DNA from: JAMXLO01 sp963749575
GTDB taxonomy: Bacteria > Pseudomonadota > Alphaproteobacteria > Acetobacterales > Acetobacteraceae
Reading direction: 5' to 3'
NCBI GenBank assembly: GCA_963749575.1
Contig: CAVVNM010000009.1
Location: 372,001-436,000, forward strand
DNA: 64,000 bases
The position numbers were made by a program, and so were the translations under genes. Positions within the stretch are counted from its first letter, which is position 1. Each line of letters starts with the position of its first letter. Under the pieces are notes generated by a model. It had not been told where the DNA came from and did no database searches. It saw only the letters and a list, made by a program, of their open reading frames with translations. Shown piece by piece: positions 45,592 to 54,751 of this stretch.

Positions 45592-47340
45592 ATGAGTACC
45601 ACGCTGCCAAATCGCCCGTCGGGCACTATGACGGGCGGGCGCGCCCTCGCCGAGATGCTGCGTCTGTCGGGTGCCGGCCCGATGTTCGGCATGGGCGGGT
45701 TCCAACTGCTGCCGTTCTATGACGCGGTCGGCCTGGTCGGCCTGAACCACCACCTGATCAACGACGAGCGCTGCGGCGCGTTCGCCGCCGACGCCTATGC
45801 CAGGGTCACCAACCGTCCCGGTATCTGCGACGGCACCCTGGGCCCCGGCGCCACCAATCTCGTCACCGGCCTCGTCGAGTCGCTGAACGGCGGCATCCCG
45901 ATCGTCGCGATCACCGGCGATACCAACCGCATGCATTCCTGGAAGAACATGACCCAGGAAAGCCGCCAGGTCGAAATCCTCCGGCCTGCGGTCAAGGAGC
46001 TGATCCGCGTCGAGATGACCGCCCGGATCCCCGAGCTGGTGCGGCGCGCGTTCGCAGTGGCCACCTCCGGCCGGCCGGGGCCGGTGCTGCTCGATGTGCC
46101 GGAGGACGTTGCCCACGGCACCCATGATTTCGTCCCCGAGGACTTCGTCATCGATGCAGCGACGCTCAAGGCGCCGGCCCGGCGCATCCGTCCCGACCGT
46201 GCCGACATCGAGCGCGCCGCGAAACTGATAGCAAAAGCGAAACGTCCGCTGCTGCTGACCGGCGGCGGCATCCACCTGTCCGAAGCCTGGGGCGCACTGA
46301 CCCGCTTCGCCGAGGCGCAGTCGATCCCGGTCGCGCACACGATGAGCGGCAAGGGCGGCATCGCCTGCACCAATCCGCTGTCGGTCGGCCTGTTCGGCCG
46401 CTATTCGCGCATCGCCAACGACCTGATCGAGGCGGCGGATTGCCTGATCGTCGTCGGCTGCAAGCTCGGTGAGATCGCGACCAAGCGCTTCGCGCTGCCG
46501 CCTTCCCACATTCCGGTGATTCATCTCGACATCGTCGCCGAGGAGATCGGCCGCTGTATCCCCGCGGAGATCGCGCTCTGGGGCGATGCGCGCGCCGGGC
46601 TCGAGGACTTTGCCGATGCGTTGTCCGATGGCGGCGCAGCTGCCCGCGCGGCGCGTGCCGACTATCTCGCCGAGGTCGCGCCGCGCATGCGGGCCTGGGA
46701 AGACGATGCTGCACCACGGCTCAATTCGCCCGACCGTCCAGTGCATATGGCGCGCCTCTGTCGCGAGCTGAACAGGACCCTGCCGGCGGATGCGATCCTG
46801 GTCGCGGATGGGGGGTTCGCCGGGCATTGGACCGGACTGCTCTACGACACCAAGGTTCCGGGGCGGCATTTCATTCCGGATCGCGGCTTCGCTTCGATCG
46901 GCTATGGGCTCCCGGGCGGCATGGGTGCAGCGCTCGCCGCGCCCGACCGGCCGGTGGTCGCAATCAGCGGCGATGGCGGGTTCAACATGACGCTCGGCGA
47001 ACTCGAGACCGCGCGTCGCACCGGCTGCGGTCTCACCGTGATCGTCGTCAACAACGCGGCCTCCGGCTACGTCAAGGCGTTGCAGCACGCGATGATGGGC
47101 GGGCGCTATCAGTCGGCCGACCTCAACGAGATGGACTACGCGGCGATCGCCCGCACCATGGGCTGCGGCGGCATTCGCGTCGAACACCCCGAGGCGCTGT
47201 CGCCGGCGCTTCGGCAGGGCATGGAGGAACGCGATCGCCCCACAGTCATCGACGTCGTCGTCACCCGCGACCCCGCCCAGATGCTCCCCGCCGTCGACAA
47301 CCGCACTGTGGAGATCAAGCGAGGCGATCGAGTGGCCTGA
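45592..47340 (+). CDS. Thiamine-pyrophosphate-dependent enzyme (acetolactate-synthase-like)
   Basis: 582 residues from an ATG with GGGAGGAAAC upstream. Three domains of the POX/ALS fold. The PYR domain has the catalytic Glu in NDERCGAFAADAYARVTN and GPGATNLVTGL; the central domain has LLLTGGGIHLSEAW; the PP domain has AISGDGGFNMTLGELETARR with the Mg/TPP motif GDG-x-N. No N-terminal signal. It could be an acetolactate-synthase paralogue, sulfoacetaldehyde-type or benzoylformate-type decarboxylase; the ILV regulatory subunit is not next to it. Confidence 0.9.
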   Translation: MSTTLPNRPSGTMTGGRALAEMLRLSGAGPMFGMGGFQLLPFYDAVGLVGLNHHLINDERCGAFAADAYARVTNRPGICDGTLGPGATNLVTGLVESLNGGIPIVAITGDTNRMHSWKNMTQESRQVEILRPAVKELIRVEMTARIPELVRRAFAVATSGRPGPVLLDVPEDVAHGTHDFVPEDFVIDAATLKAPARRIRPDRADIERAAKLIAKAKRPLLLTGGGIHLSEAWGALTRFAEAQSIPVAHTMSGKGGIACTNPLSVGLFGRYSRIANDLIEAADCLIVVGCKLGEIATKRFALPPSHIPVIHLDIVAEEIGRCIPAEIALWGDARAGLEDFADALSDGGAAARAARADYLAEVAPRMRAWEDDAAPRLNSPDRPVHMARLCRELNRTLPADAILVADGGFAGHWTGLLYDTKVPGRHFIPDRGFASIGYGLPGGMGAALAAPDRPVVAISGDGGFNMTLGELETARRTGCGLTVIVVNNAASGYVKALQHAMMGGRYQSADLNEMDYAAIARTMGCGGIRVEHPEALSPALRQGMEERDRPTVIDVVVTRDPAQMLPAVDNRTVEIKRGDRVA

Positions 47341-47500
47341 CGTCGCTGACCGCACGAACCGTCGACCCGCAACGGAGGTGCGGTCATTCGAGTGTGCTTC
47401 CAACAACCCTGGTCGGCGTGTAAGCTTCGCAAGCCGCGCAATGACGCGATGGTTGCGCGGACGCCCACGACACGGTTGTAATTTCAGGGGACAAACCTTC

Positions 47501-48962
47501 ATGGCCCTTGACCCTCAGGGTGCGGCACTCGCCCTGCATCGGTTCGGCTTCGGACCGCGACCTGGCACGATCGCGGCAGTCGCATCCGATCCAAAAGGCG
47601 CGTTGATCGCGGAGCTCGATCAACCGAACGCCGGCAAGGTCCCGGATGCCGGCCTGTTGGGCAGCGGGGTCGCCAATCGTATTGCCTTCGAGTTCAACGC
47701 CGCGCGCGTAGCCCGACAACGGCTCGAGGCGAGACGTCAGGAGGCGGCAAAGCAGGAGGCCGTGAAAATCGTCGCCGAAACTGCGGCGGGGCAAAATCCC
47801 GCGAGCGAAGCTGCCGGGATGCAGAAGACCGCAGAAGCCAAGCCGCCGGCCGCCGCCGAACCCGAAACGCCAATGCGCGAGAACTTCTTCCGCGAGGCCA
47901 AAGTGCACTACGATGCCGCGATCACGGCGGACATCGGCTTGGTCGAGCGCCTGGTGTGGTTCTGGTCGAATCACTTCTGCGTCAATGCCGACACCACCGT
48001 CATGGCCGGTGCCTATGAGCGAGAAGCGATCCGGCCGCACGTGCTCGGCAAATTCGCCGACCTGCTGCTCGCCGCCGAGAGCCATCCGGCGATGCTGATC
48101 TATCTCGACAATGCGAGCTCCATCGGGCCTGAACTCGGTCGCCGGCATCAACCGCAACCGCGGCATCAACGAGAACCTCGGCCGCGAAATCCTCGAGCTC
48201 CATACCCTTGGCGTCCGCGCCGGCTACCACCAGGACGATGTCGTGAGCCTCGCCAAGGCGATCACCGGCTGGACGATCTACCCGACCGCCGACAATCCCG
48301 ATCATGGCGGCGAGTTCTTGTTCCATCCGCGGTTGCACGAGCCAGGTCCGGAGACCGTGCTCGGCAAGTCCTATCGCGACACCGGAGTGGAGCAGGGCCG
48401 AGCGGTGCTTTACGATCTCGCGCGTCAGCCGGCGACCGCCGCGCACGTGGCGACCAAGCTGGCGCGGCATTTCATCGCCGACGAGCCGCCGCCCGCGCTG
48501 ATCGAGTTGCTGACCAGGACATTCCTCGAAACCGACGGCGACCTCTGGCAGGTGTCGAAGGCGCTGGTGGCGGCACCAGAGTCGTGGTCGCCCGATCGAG
48601 CCAAGATCAAGCATCCGAGCGAATGGATGGTCGCCTGCGTCCGTGCCGCCGGGTTCAACAAGGGAGACACCGGCCGTCTCGTCCCGGCCCTGAACCGGCT
48701 GGGCGAACCGTTGTGGCGGCCGCCGGCGCCGAAAGGATTCGGCGACGAAAACGGCGACTGGCTCGATGGACTTGCGCACCGGCTCGATACTGCCAATGCG
48801 ATTGCGCAGAACTATGGCGAGCGGCTCGATCCGAATGCCATGCTCGAGACCGCGCTCGGTCCGCTCGCATCGGCGGAGACGCGCAGCGCGGTGGCGCGAG
48901 CGGAATCCAGGCAGCAGGCACTGACCCTGTTGCTCATGGCCCCCGAATTCCAGCGGAGATGA
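47501..48962 (+). pseudogene. DUF1800 protein, frameshifted
   Basis: About 486 residues in two frames. Frame 1 (47501 to ~48130) begins LALHRFGFGPRPG and contains a charged alanine-rich insertion and LVWFWSNHFCVNAD; frame 2 carries NRNRGINENLGREILELHTLGV, ITGWTIYP and AAPESWSPDRAKIKHPSEWMV. These are the hallmarks of DUF1800. Removing one base in GGGCCTGAACTCGG (about 48131-48132) joins them as SIGP-N/D-SVAG. The stop is 3 bases before the DUF1501 gene; the two families are almost always paired, and the pair is of unknown role. Confidence 0.85.
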
Positions 48963-48964
48963 TC

Positions 48965-50224
48965 ATGCCTGCGAAGCTTCATGCCGCGACCCGTCGCGAA
49001 CTGCTGCTCGGGTCAGGCGCGCTGTTCGCCTGGGCGTGCGTGCCGAAGCTCGCGCGGGCGGAGGGGCGGGATCCACGCTTCCTCACCATCGTGTTGCGCG
49101 GTGCGCTCGATGGACTTGCCACGGTGGCCCCGGTCGGAGATCCCGATTGGATCAGGCTGCGCGGTGACAACGCGCTGACGCTGGACGGTAAGACGCCGGC
49201 GCTGCCGCTCGACGGTTTCTTCGCCCTCAATCCGGCGCTGCCAAATCTTCACCGGCTCTATCGGGCCGGCCAGGCGATCGTGGTGCATGCGGTCGCAACA
49301 CCGTACCGGGAACGCTCCCATTTCGATGGACAGGACGTGTTGGAAAGCGGCTTCGCGCGACCCGGACGCGCGGACACGGGCTGGCTCAACCGGGCGCTGA
49401 CCAGTCTTGCACCCTACGACCGCGTTCGTACTGGGGCCAATGGGCAGCGCGCCTTTGCGGTCGGTCCCGTCACGCCGCTGGTGGTGCGCGGGCCGGCGCC
49501 GGTGCTGTCCTGGGCGCCGTCGCGGTTGCCGCCGGTGAGCGCCGACACCACGATGCGCCTGCTCGAGCTCTATCGTCACACCGATCCGACGCTCGCGCGT
49601 GTGCTCGAGGACCGCATCGACCTTGCCACGCTGATGCCTGGCAACCCGCCGGGCCGCGGGGCAGGTGACACGGGCCCGGTGATCCAGGTCGGCGGCATCG
49701 ATCAGGTGCGGGCATACTTCGCCGAGGCTGCCGGAGCGGCGGCGCAGTTCCTGGCGAACCCCGATGGGCCGCGGGTCGGCGCGCTCGCGCTCGATGGCTG
49801 GGACACCCATAACAACGAAGGCGCGGTCAGTGGTCGGCTGTCGCGATTGCTCGGCGCGCTCGACGGCGCCATCGCCGCGGTCGAGACCAATATGGGCGAC
49901 GCCTGGAACCAGACGGTGGTGACGCTGATCACCGAGTTCGGTCGTACCGCCCGGATCAACGGAACCGAAGGCACCGACCACGGCACCGCAACGGTGGCGT
50001 TGTTGCTCGGCGGCGCGCTCAAGGGAGGCCGGGTGATCGCCGACTGGCCGGGCGTCAAGCAGAGCAGCCTGTTCGAGAACCGCGACCTCAAGGCCACCAC
50101 CGACCTGCGCGCGGTGCTCAAGGGTCTGCTCCGGGATCACCTGCGGGTCGACGAGCAGGCATTGATGACTGATGCCTTTCCCGACAGTGAGGGCGTCAAG
50201 CCGATCGAGGGGTGTCTGGCCTGA
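48965..50224 (+). CDS. DUF1501 (sulfatase-like) exported protein
   Basis: 419 residues from the second ATG, whose GGAG site is 6 bases upstream; an ATG six bases earlier is nearly overlapped with the previous stop. The N-terminus ATRRELLLGSGALFAWACVPKLARA looks like a twin-arginine signal. Mature-chain motifs are VLRGALDGLATVAPVGDPDW, ALPNLHRLYRAGQAIVVHAVATPYRERSHFDGQDVLE, the DGWDTHNNEG segment and TEFGRTARINGTEGTDHGTATVALLLGG, which are typical of DUF1501. Its partner is the DUF1800 gene upstream, now frameshifted. Confidence 0.9.
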   Translation: MPAKLHAATRRELLLGSGALFAWACVPKLARAEGRDPRFLTIVLRGALDGLATVAPVGDPDWIRLRGDNALTLDGKTPALPLDGFFALNPALPNLHRLYRAGQAIVVHAVATPYRERSHFDGQDVLESGFARPGRADTGWLNRALTSLAPYDRVRTGANGQRAFAVGPVTPLVVRGPAPVLSWAPSRLPPVSADTTMRLLELYRHTDPTLARVLEDRIDLATLMPGNPPGRGAGDTGPVIQVGGIDQVRAYFAEAAGAAAQFLANPDGPRVGALALDGWDTHNNEGAVSGRLSRLLGALDGAIAAVETNMGDAWNQTVVTLITEFGRTARINGTEGTDHGTATVALLLGGALKGGRVIADWPGVKQSSLFENRDLKATTDLRAVLKGLLRDHLRVDEQALMTDAFPDSEGVKPIEGCLA

Positions 50225-50274
50225 CCAGGGGTTGCCGGAACGCGCGATGTCCCGCGACAGGACGTAGACCTCGC

Positions 50275-51096
50275 TCATCCCTTGACCGCAGCCGCGGTCA
50301 GTCCCTTCACGAAATACCGCTGGAAGAACACGAACAACGCGGCGATCGGCAGCGTGGCGACAGTCGAGGCCGCCATCGCCGCGGCCCACATCGGCTCGCG
50401 CTGATATGGCTGGCTGTAACTGGTCATGCCGACCGACAGTACATTCAGGTCCTTGTCCTGGACGATCACCAGCGGCCACAGGAAATTGCCCCACGACCAG
50501 ATGAAGACGATGATCGCGAGGCTCGCCAACGCCGGCAGCAGCAGCGGCAGCGCGATGCGCAGGAAGATGTGGAATTCTCCTGCGCCATCCACCCGCGCCG
50601 CCTCGATCAGCTCGTCCGGCAGGTCCATCGCGTATTGCCGCATCATGAACACGCCGAACGCGTTCATCATGCCGGGGATGATCAGGCCGGCATAGCTGTT
50701 CTCCCAGCCGAACCACTTCACCTCGATGAACAGCGGCACGACCAGCACCTGGAACGGCACCATGATGGTGGACAGCACGGCCAGGAACAGCAACGTCCGA
50801 CCGGGGAATCGGTACTTCGCGAAACCGAACCCCGCGAGCGCGCCGAAGAACACCGTGATGCCGACATGCGATGCCGCATAGATCCACGAGTTGAGGAAAT
50901 ACCGCCACAGCGGCGCGATCTCCGCCGCCTGGCGGAACTGTTCCAGCCCCTGGAAGTGGTGCGGCAGCAGGTGCATCGGGATCGCCTGCACCTCGGCCTC
51001 CGCCTTGAACGCGGACGTCACCATGAACCAGATCGGAAACGCGAAGATCGCCGCCGCCGCCACCGCGATCAGCAGACGGATGGGGCGCTTACCCAC
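50275..51096 (-). CDS. Sugar-type ABC transporter permease (MalG-like)
   Basis: 273 residues with six membrane helices, a CUT1-family permease. The coupling motif is visible as DELIEAARVDGAGEFHIFLRIALPLLLPALASL (EAA loop), followed by NFLWPLVIVQDKDLNVLSVGM. It pairs with the permease gene it overlaps by 8 bases. Third gene of a solute-binding-protein / MalF-like / MalG-like operon; no ATPase gene follows, so a shared ATPase such as MsmK/UgpC from elsewhere is needed. Confidence 0.93.
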   Translation of the reverse strand: MGKRPIRLLIAVAAAAIFAFPIWFMVTSAFKAEAEVQAIPMHLLPHHFQGLEQFRQAAEIAPLWRYFLNSWIYAASHVGITVFFGALAGFGFAKYRFPGRTLLFLAVLSTIMVPFQVLVVPLFIEVKWFGWENSYAGLIIPGMMNAFGVFMMRQYAMDLPDELIEAARVDGAGEFHIFLRIALPLLLPALASLAIIVFIWSWGNFLWPLVIVQDKDLNVLSVGMTSYSQPYQREPMWAAAMAASTVATLPIAALFVFFQRYFVKGLTAAAVKG

Positions 51097-51958
51097 GGCG
51101 GTTGAACCGCAGCTGCACGATGGTCACCAGCAGGATCATCGCGAACATCACCACCGACACCGCCGCCGCATCACCCATGCGGAAATACTGGAACCCGTAT
51201 TTCAGCACCAGCAGGCCAAGCACCAGTGTAGAATTCGCCGGTCCGCCGGGATCGTTCGGCAGAATGTACTGCAGCACGAATGCCTGGAACGCGTTGATCG
51301 AGGACAGCGCTGCCACCAGCACGGCCGTTGCGCGCAGATGCGGCAACTCGATATACCAGAAGGTCCGCACCGGTCCGGCGCCGTCGAGCGCCGCCGCCTC
51401 ACGTTGGTCCGCCGGCACCCCGGCAAGCCCGGCAAGCCAGATCACCATGAAAAATGGAATCGCCGCCCAGTCGTGCACCGCGATCATGGAGAACGGTGCC
51501 AGCACCGCATCGGCCAGCCAGCGGATCTCGGTCATGCCCCAGCGTCCGCCGATCAGCCAGGTCATCACGCCATTCGGATGCAGCAGCACGCGCCAGATCA
51601 CCGCGACCACCACGATCGGCGGCAGCACCGGCAGGAAGAATGCCGCCTTGAGAATGTCGCGCCCACGGAACGCCTGGTCGAACAGGACGGCGGCCGCCAG
51701 CGACAGCACCCACACGGGCACCGTCGCGCCGAGAACAAACAGCAACGTGTTGCGCAGCGCGGTCAGGAACAACCGGTCGGAGAGCAGGTTGGCGAAGTTG
51801 TCGAACCCCACCCACATCGGCGGGTTCAGCAGATCGTAGTCGGTGAGGCTCAGGTAGAGCCCGAACAGCATCGGAAAGACATTGAATGCGGCGAAGAACC
51901 CCACTGCCGGCAGCGCGAACACCAGCCCCCACCATTTGAAGTGGAAACGCAGGACCAC
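51089..51958 (-). CDS. Sugar-type ABC transporter permease (MalF-like)
   Basis: 289 residues, six helices. N-terminal AVGFFAAFNVFPMLFGLYLSLTDYDLLNPP and the coupling loop VPADQREAAALDGAGPVRTFWYIELPHLRATAV are typical of the UgpA/MalF group. Inner-membrane channel subunit with the MalG-like product. It begins 15 bases after the binding-protein gene and overlaps the next permease start by 8 bases, so the operon is tight. Confidence 0.93.
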   Translation of the reverse strand: MVLRFHFKWWGLVFALPAVGFFAAFNVFPMLFGLYLSLTDYDLLNPPMWVGFDNFANLLSDRLFLTALRNTLLFVLGATVPVWVLSLAAAVLFDQAFRGRDILKAAFFLPVLPPIVVVAVIWRVLLHPNGVMTWLIGGRWGMTEIRWLADAVLAPFSMIAVHDWAAIPFFMVIWLAGLAGVPADQREAAALDGAGPVRTFWYIELPHLRATAVLVAALSSINAFQAFVLQYILPNDPGGPANSTLVLGLLVLKYGFQYFRMGDAAAVSVVMFAMILLVTIVQLRFNRRG

Positions 51959-51973
51959 GGTTCCCGCCGACGG

Positions 51974-53263
51974 CTACTGCTTGATCATCGCTTCGGCACG
52001 CGCGCGCTCGCGGCCCAGCACCGCATTGACCTCGTCGTTCATGGTCGGCAGGACGGACTCGACGGACTGGCCCTGGAGCATTGCGTCGCGTCCGCGCAGC
52101 ATCGCATCCAGCACCTGGTCATAGCCCACCACACGCGGCGAGAACTGCGACTTCTTCAGCTCGGACAGGAAGAAGGGCGCTGCCGGATTGGACTTGTAGG
52201 CCTCGCTGTCGGTCACCTCCTTGCGTGGCACGAACAGACCGGCGCCGGCGAACAGCTCGGCCGCGTGGTCGGTGTAGAACTTCACCAGCTTCCACGCCGC
52301 CTTCTGCGCCGCAGGAGAGGAGCGTGCGTTGACCATCATGTAGAACGCATAGATGTCGATACCGTTGTCGGAGACTGCATCCTTCCAGCGCGGTGCCGGA
52401 TGCACCGACCAATCGATCTTCGCCGACACCATCTGGGGAATGCCCCAGATGCCGAAGCTGCAGTCAGTCGCCAGATGGCCGCCCAGGAACTCGGTCCGGC
52501 TGTCGGTGTATTGCGGTCCGCCGAGCCGCCATTTGTTCGCCCAGTCCTGGAAGTAGTGGAACACCTTGCGCGCCGCTGGTGTATCGATGGTCGCCTTGTA
52601 GTGCTCCTCATCGATCATCGACGCGCCAAGCTGGTGCAGCATGGTGTTCGGCATGAACCAGAATGTGGCGCGATTGGGCCAGTCGAAATCGGCGCCGCGC
52701 CGCCGAGGCACACCGTTTACGTCGCGCTGGGTCAGCTTCTCCGCCACCGCGGGCAGGTCCTCCCACGTCTTCGGAAAGTCCTTGTCGGGATCGAGGCCCG
52801 CCTCCTTCCAGATCGCATTGTTGGCAAAGCACGCCCAGTTGCTAACTTCTGTGGGGATGCCATACAGCTTGCCGTTGAAGCGGATGCCATCGAGCCCGCC
52901 GGCGAACTTCGATGTGAGCGCCGCCTCGTCTGCCAGCCCCATCGCCGCGTAGTCGATCGGCGCCAGGATGTGCGCATTGTAGTACTGCGCCACCAGCATC
53001 GACGCATAGTTGAACACATCGGGGCCCGAGCCGGCGGCGAACGCGGTCAGCAGCTTGGTCGGATACTCCGCGACTGGGATGATCTCGTGATCCACCTTGA
53101 TGTCGGGATTGGCCTGTTCGAACTCGGCGACGATCTGCTTGTCGATCGGGATGCGCGGTGGGTGCTCGTGCATCCACATCCGCAGCGTGACCTGCTGCGC
53201 CGGCGCCGCACCTGCCCACGCGAGCGCAGCGATGGCAGTCGCCAGCCTGATCCAGATCGTCAT
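51974..53263 (-). CDS. Sugar-type ABC transporter solute-binding protein
   Basis: 429 residues from the ATG at 53263; the longer open frame upstream has no protein-like sequence. Signal peptide (MTIWIRLATAIAALAWAGAAPA) then the family-1 fold: VTLRMWMHEHPPRIPIDKQIVAEFEQANPDIKV, GPDVFNYASMLVAQYYNAHILAPID, GIPTEVSNWACFANNAIWKEAGLDPD, ending with a glycine/tryptophan-rich C-lobe. Binds an oligosaccharide, polyol or glycerol-phosphate derivative; ligand unknown. First gene of the importer operon, divergent from the LLM oxidoreductase with 91 bases between. Confidence 0.93.
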   Translation of the reverse strand: MTIWIRLATAIAALAWAGAAPAQQVTLRMWMHEHPPRIPIDKQIVAEFEQANPDIKVDHEIIPVAEYPTKLLTAFAAGSGPDVFNYASMLVAQYYNAHILAPIDYAAMGLADEAALTSKFAGGLDGIRFNGKLYGIPTEVSNWACFANNAIWKEAGLDPDKDFPKTWEDLPAVAEKLTQRDVNGVPRRRGADFDWPNRATFWFMPNTMLHQLGASMIDEEHYKATIDTPAARKVFHYFQDWANKWRLGGPQYTDSRTEFLGGHLATDCSFGIWGIPQMVSAKIDWSVHPAPRWKDAVSDNGIDIYAFYMMVNARSSPAAQKAAWKLVKFYTDHAAELFAGAGLFVPRKEVTDSEAYKSNPAAPFFLSELKKSQFSPRVVGYDQVLDAMLRGRDAMLQGQSVESVLPTMNDEVNAVLGRERARAEAMIKQ

Positions 53264-53354
53264 ACCGTCCTCCCGCCTGTCCTTTGGCAACGACGCTAAC
53301 ACCATGTCGCACACATCCGCTACAACACCGGCCAACCTGCCGTCAGGAGCCGCC

Positions 53355-54257
53355 ATGCCCCTTCCCGCCATATCCCTCGTCGCGGTGCCCGGACGCCGCC
53401 GCCTCACCATGGATCTCGCACGCGACATCGAGCGCCGCGGCTTCGCCGGCATCTACACGCCCAGCATGTACGGCAATATGTCGCAGTGCGAGGCCATGGC
53501 GTGGAACACCGAGCGCATCCCGTTCGGCACCGCGATCGCACCGATCTATGCGCGCACGGTGCTGGACTTCGCGCAGAGCGCCGCCTTCATGCACGAGGTC
53601 TCCGGCGGGCGCTTCCATCTTGGTATCGGCGTGGCGCACGCGCCCGGCCATCAGCGCATGGGCGTCACCGTCGGCAAGCCGCTCGGCGACACCCGCAGCT
53701 TCATCGAAAGGTTGCGCGCGGTGGAGGGCGTGGGCGAGTTCCCGCCGATCATCATCGCGGCGCTGCGGCAGAAGATGGTGGCGCTGGCCGGGGAGATCTC
53801 GCAGGGCGTGGTGTTTGCCAATGCCGCGCGTTCGCACATGGCGGCGTCGTTGGCGGCGCTGCCGACGGAGAAGCGCGACGACGCAAACTTCTTCATCGGC
53901 AACATGCTGCCGACCTGCATCAGCGACGATGTCGAGGCGGCGAAGGCGGTGTGCCGCAGGAACCTGATCAGCTACACATTCCTGCCGAACTACCGCAACT
54001 ACTGGAAGGAGGCGGGCTACGTCGAGGAAATGACTGCGATCGAAAGCGCCATCGCCGAGGGTCGCCGCGACGACGTGCCAGGGTATTTGACGGACCGCTG
54101 GTTGGCGGACGTATCGCTGTTCGGATCGGCATCGCAGGTACGCGACGGCGTGGCGGCATGGCAGGCGGCCGGCGTGCGCACGCCGGTGATCGTGCCGTCA
54201 TCGACCTCGGGCGGCCAGCTCAAGGCACTCGAGGAGATCTTCGCGGCGTTCGCCTGA
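53355..54257 (+). CDS. LLM class flavin-dependent oxidoreductase
   Basis: 300 residues from the ATG at 53355 (CAGGAG seven bases upstream). Luciferase-like TIM-barrel features: DIERRGFAGIYTPSMYGNM, IPFGTAIAPIYARTVLDFAQSAAFMHEVSGGRFHLGIGVAHAPGH, and C-terminal SLFGSASQVRDGVAAWQAAGV. Related to F420- or FMN-dependent enzymes; the GIGVAHAPGHQRMGV segment fits the F420 group. Substrate unknown. It is the divergent neighbour of the sugar importer and may share its promoter region. Confidence 0.9.
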   Translation: MPLPAISLVAVPGRRRLTMDLARDIERRGFAGIYTPSMYGNMSQCEAMAWNTERIPFGTAIAPIYARTVLDFAQSAAFMHEVSGGRFHLGIGVAHAPGHQRMGVTVGKPLGDTRSFIERLRAVEGVGEFPPIIIAALRQKMVALAGEISQGVVFANAARSHMAASLAALPTEKRDDANFFIGNMLPTCISDDVEAAKAVCRRNLISYTFLPNYRNYWKEAGYVEEMTAIESAIAEGRRDDVPGYLTDRWLADVSLFGSASQVRDGVAAWQAAGVRTPVIVPSSTSGGQLKALEEIFAAFA

Positions 54258-54313
54258 GCGACGAACGGCGGCCCCGCGGACCGCCGCCGTCACACCAGAA
54301 GTTACCGCGTGCC

Positions 54314-54694
54314 TCAATAGTTGGTCGGCATTCCGTAATAGTCGTTCACCCGCCGACCATAGGCAGGATCGTCCCAGCCGACGATGTCGGTGTCGGCATA
54401 GGAGGGTGCGGCCTCGAGCATCCGGCGGTCGATGTCGACCACGTAGCCCCCCATGTTGATGTCGTATTTCAGCTTCTCCCACGGCAGCGGATAGTGGCGG
54501 TTGCCGATGCCGAGGAATCCACCGAAGCCAACGACTGCATAGGCGATGCGGCCGCTCACCTTGTCGAGCATCACGTCTTCGACACTGCCCAGGCTTTCAC
54601 CGGCCGGGTTGTAGATCGAGGTCCCTTCGACCTGATCGGCCGCGATCAGTCTGCCGCGCGTGTCCTTCGGGTCGTTCACACTTGCCATCTGCAC
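54314..54694 (-). CDS. PRC-barrel domain protein
   Basis: 126 residues. The beta-barrel core reads GTSIYNPAGESLGSVEDVMLDKVSGRIAYAVVGFGGFLGIG, then RHYPLPWEKLKYDINMGGYVVDI. It belongs to the PRC-barrel group found alone in many soil bacteria, often stress-related; the photosynthetic-reaction-centre H-subunit and RimM share the fold. No signal peptide or membrane helix. It stands alone on the minus strand, convergent to the LLM gene. Confidence 0.9.
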   Translation of the reverse strand: MQMASVNDPKDTRGRLIAADQVEGTSIYNPAGESLGSVEDVMLDKVSGRIAYAVVGFGGFLGIGNRHYPLPWEKLKYDINMGGYVVDIDRRMLEAAPSYADTDIVGWDDPAYGRRVNDYYGMPTNY

Positions 54695-54751
54695 TGAACT
54701 CCTGAGTTGCGGAGCCAGGGAAACGCGACGGATGCGACCTGGTTCCCGCGC

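Noticed and set aside
45505..47502. 665-codon open frame on the minus strand opposite the TPP enzyme
   Set aside because: It is a GC-rich antisense shadow: no motif, no ribosome site, arginine/histidine-rich. The plus-strand gene has all family motifs.
50891..53299. 802-codon plus-strand frame opposite the sugar importer
   Set aside because: Composition dominated by Arg/His/Gln, no domain, and it spans three well-supported minus-strand genes.
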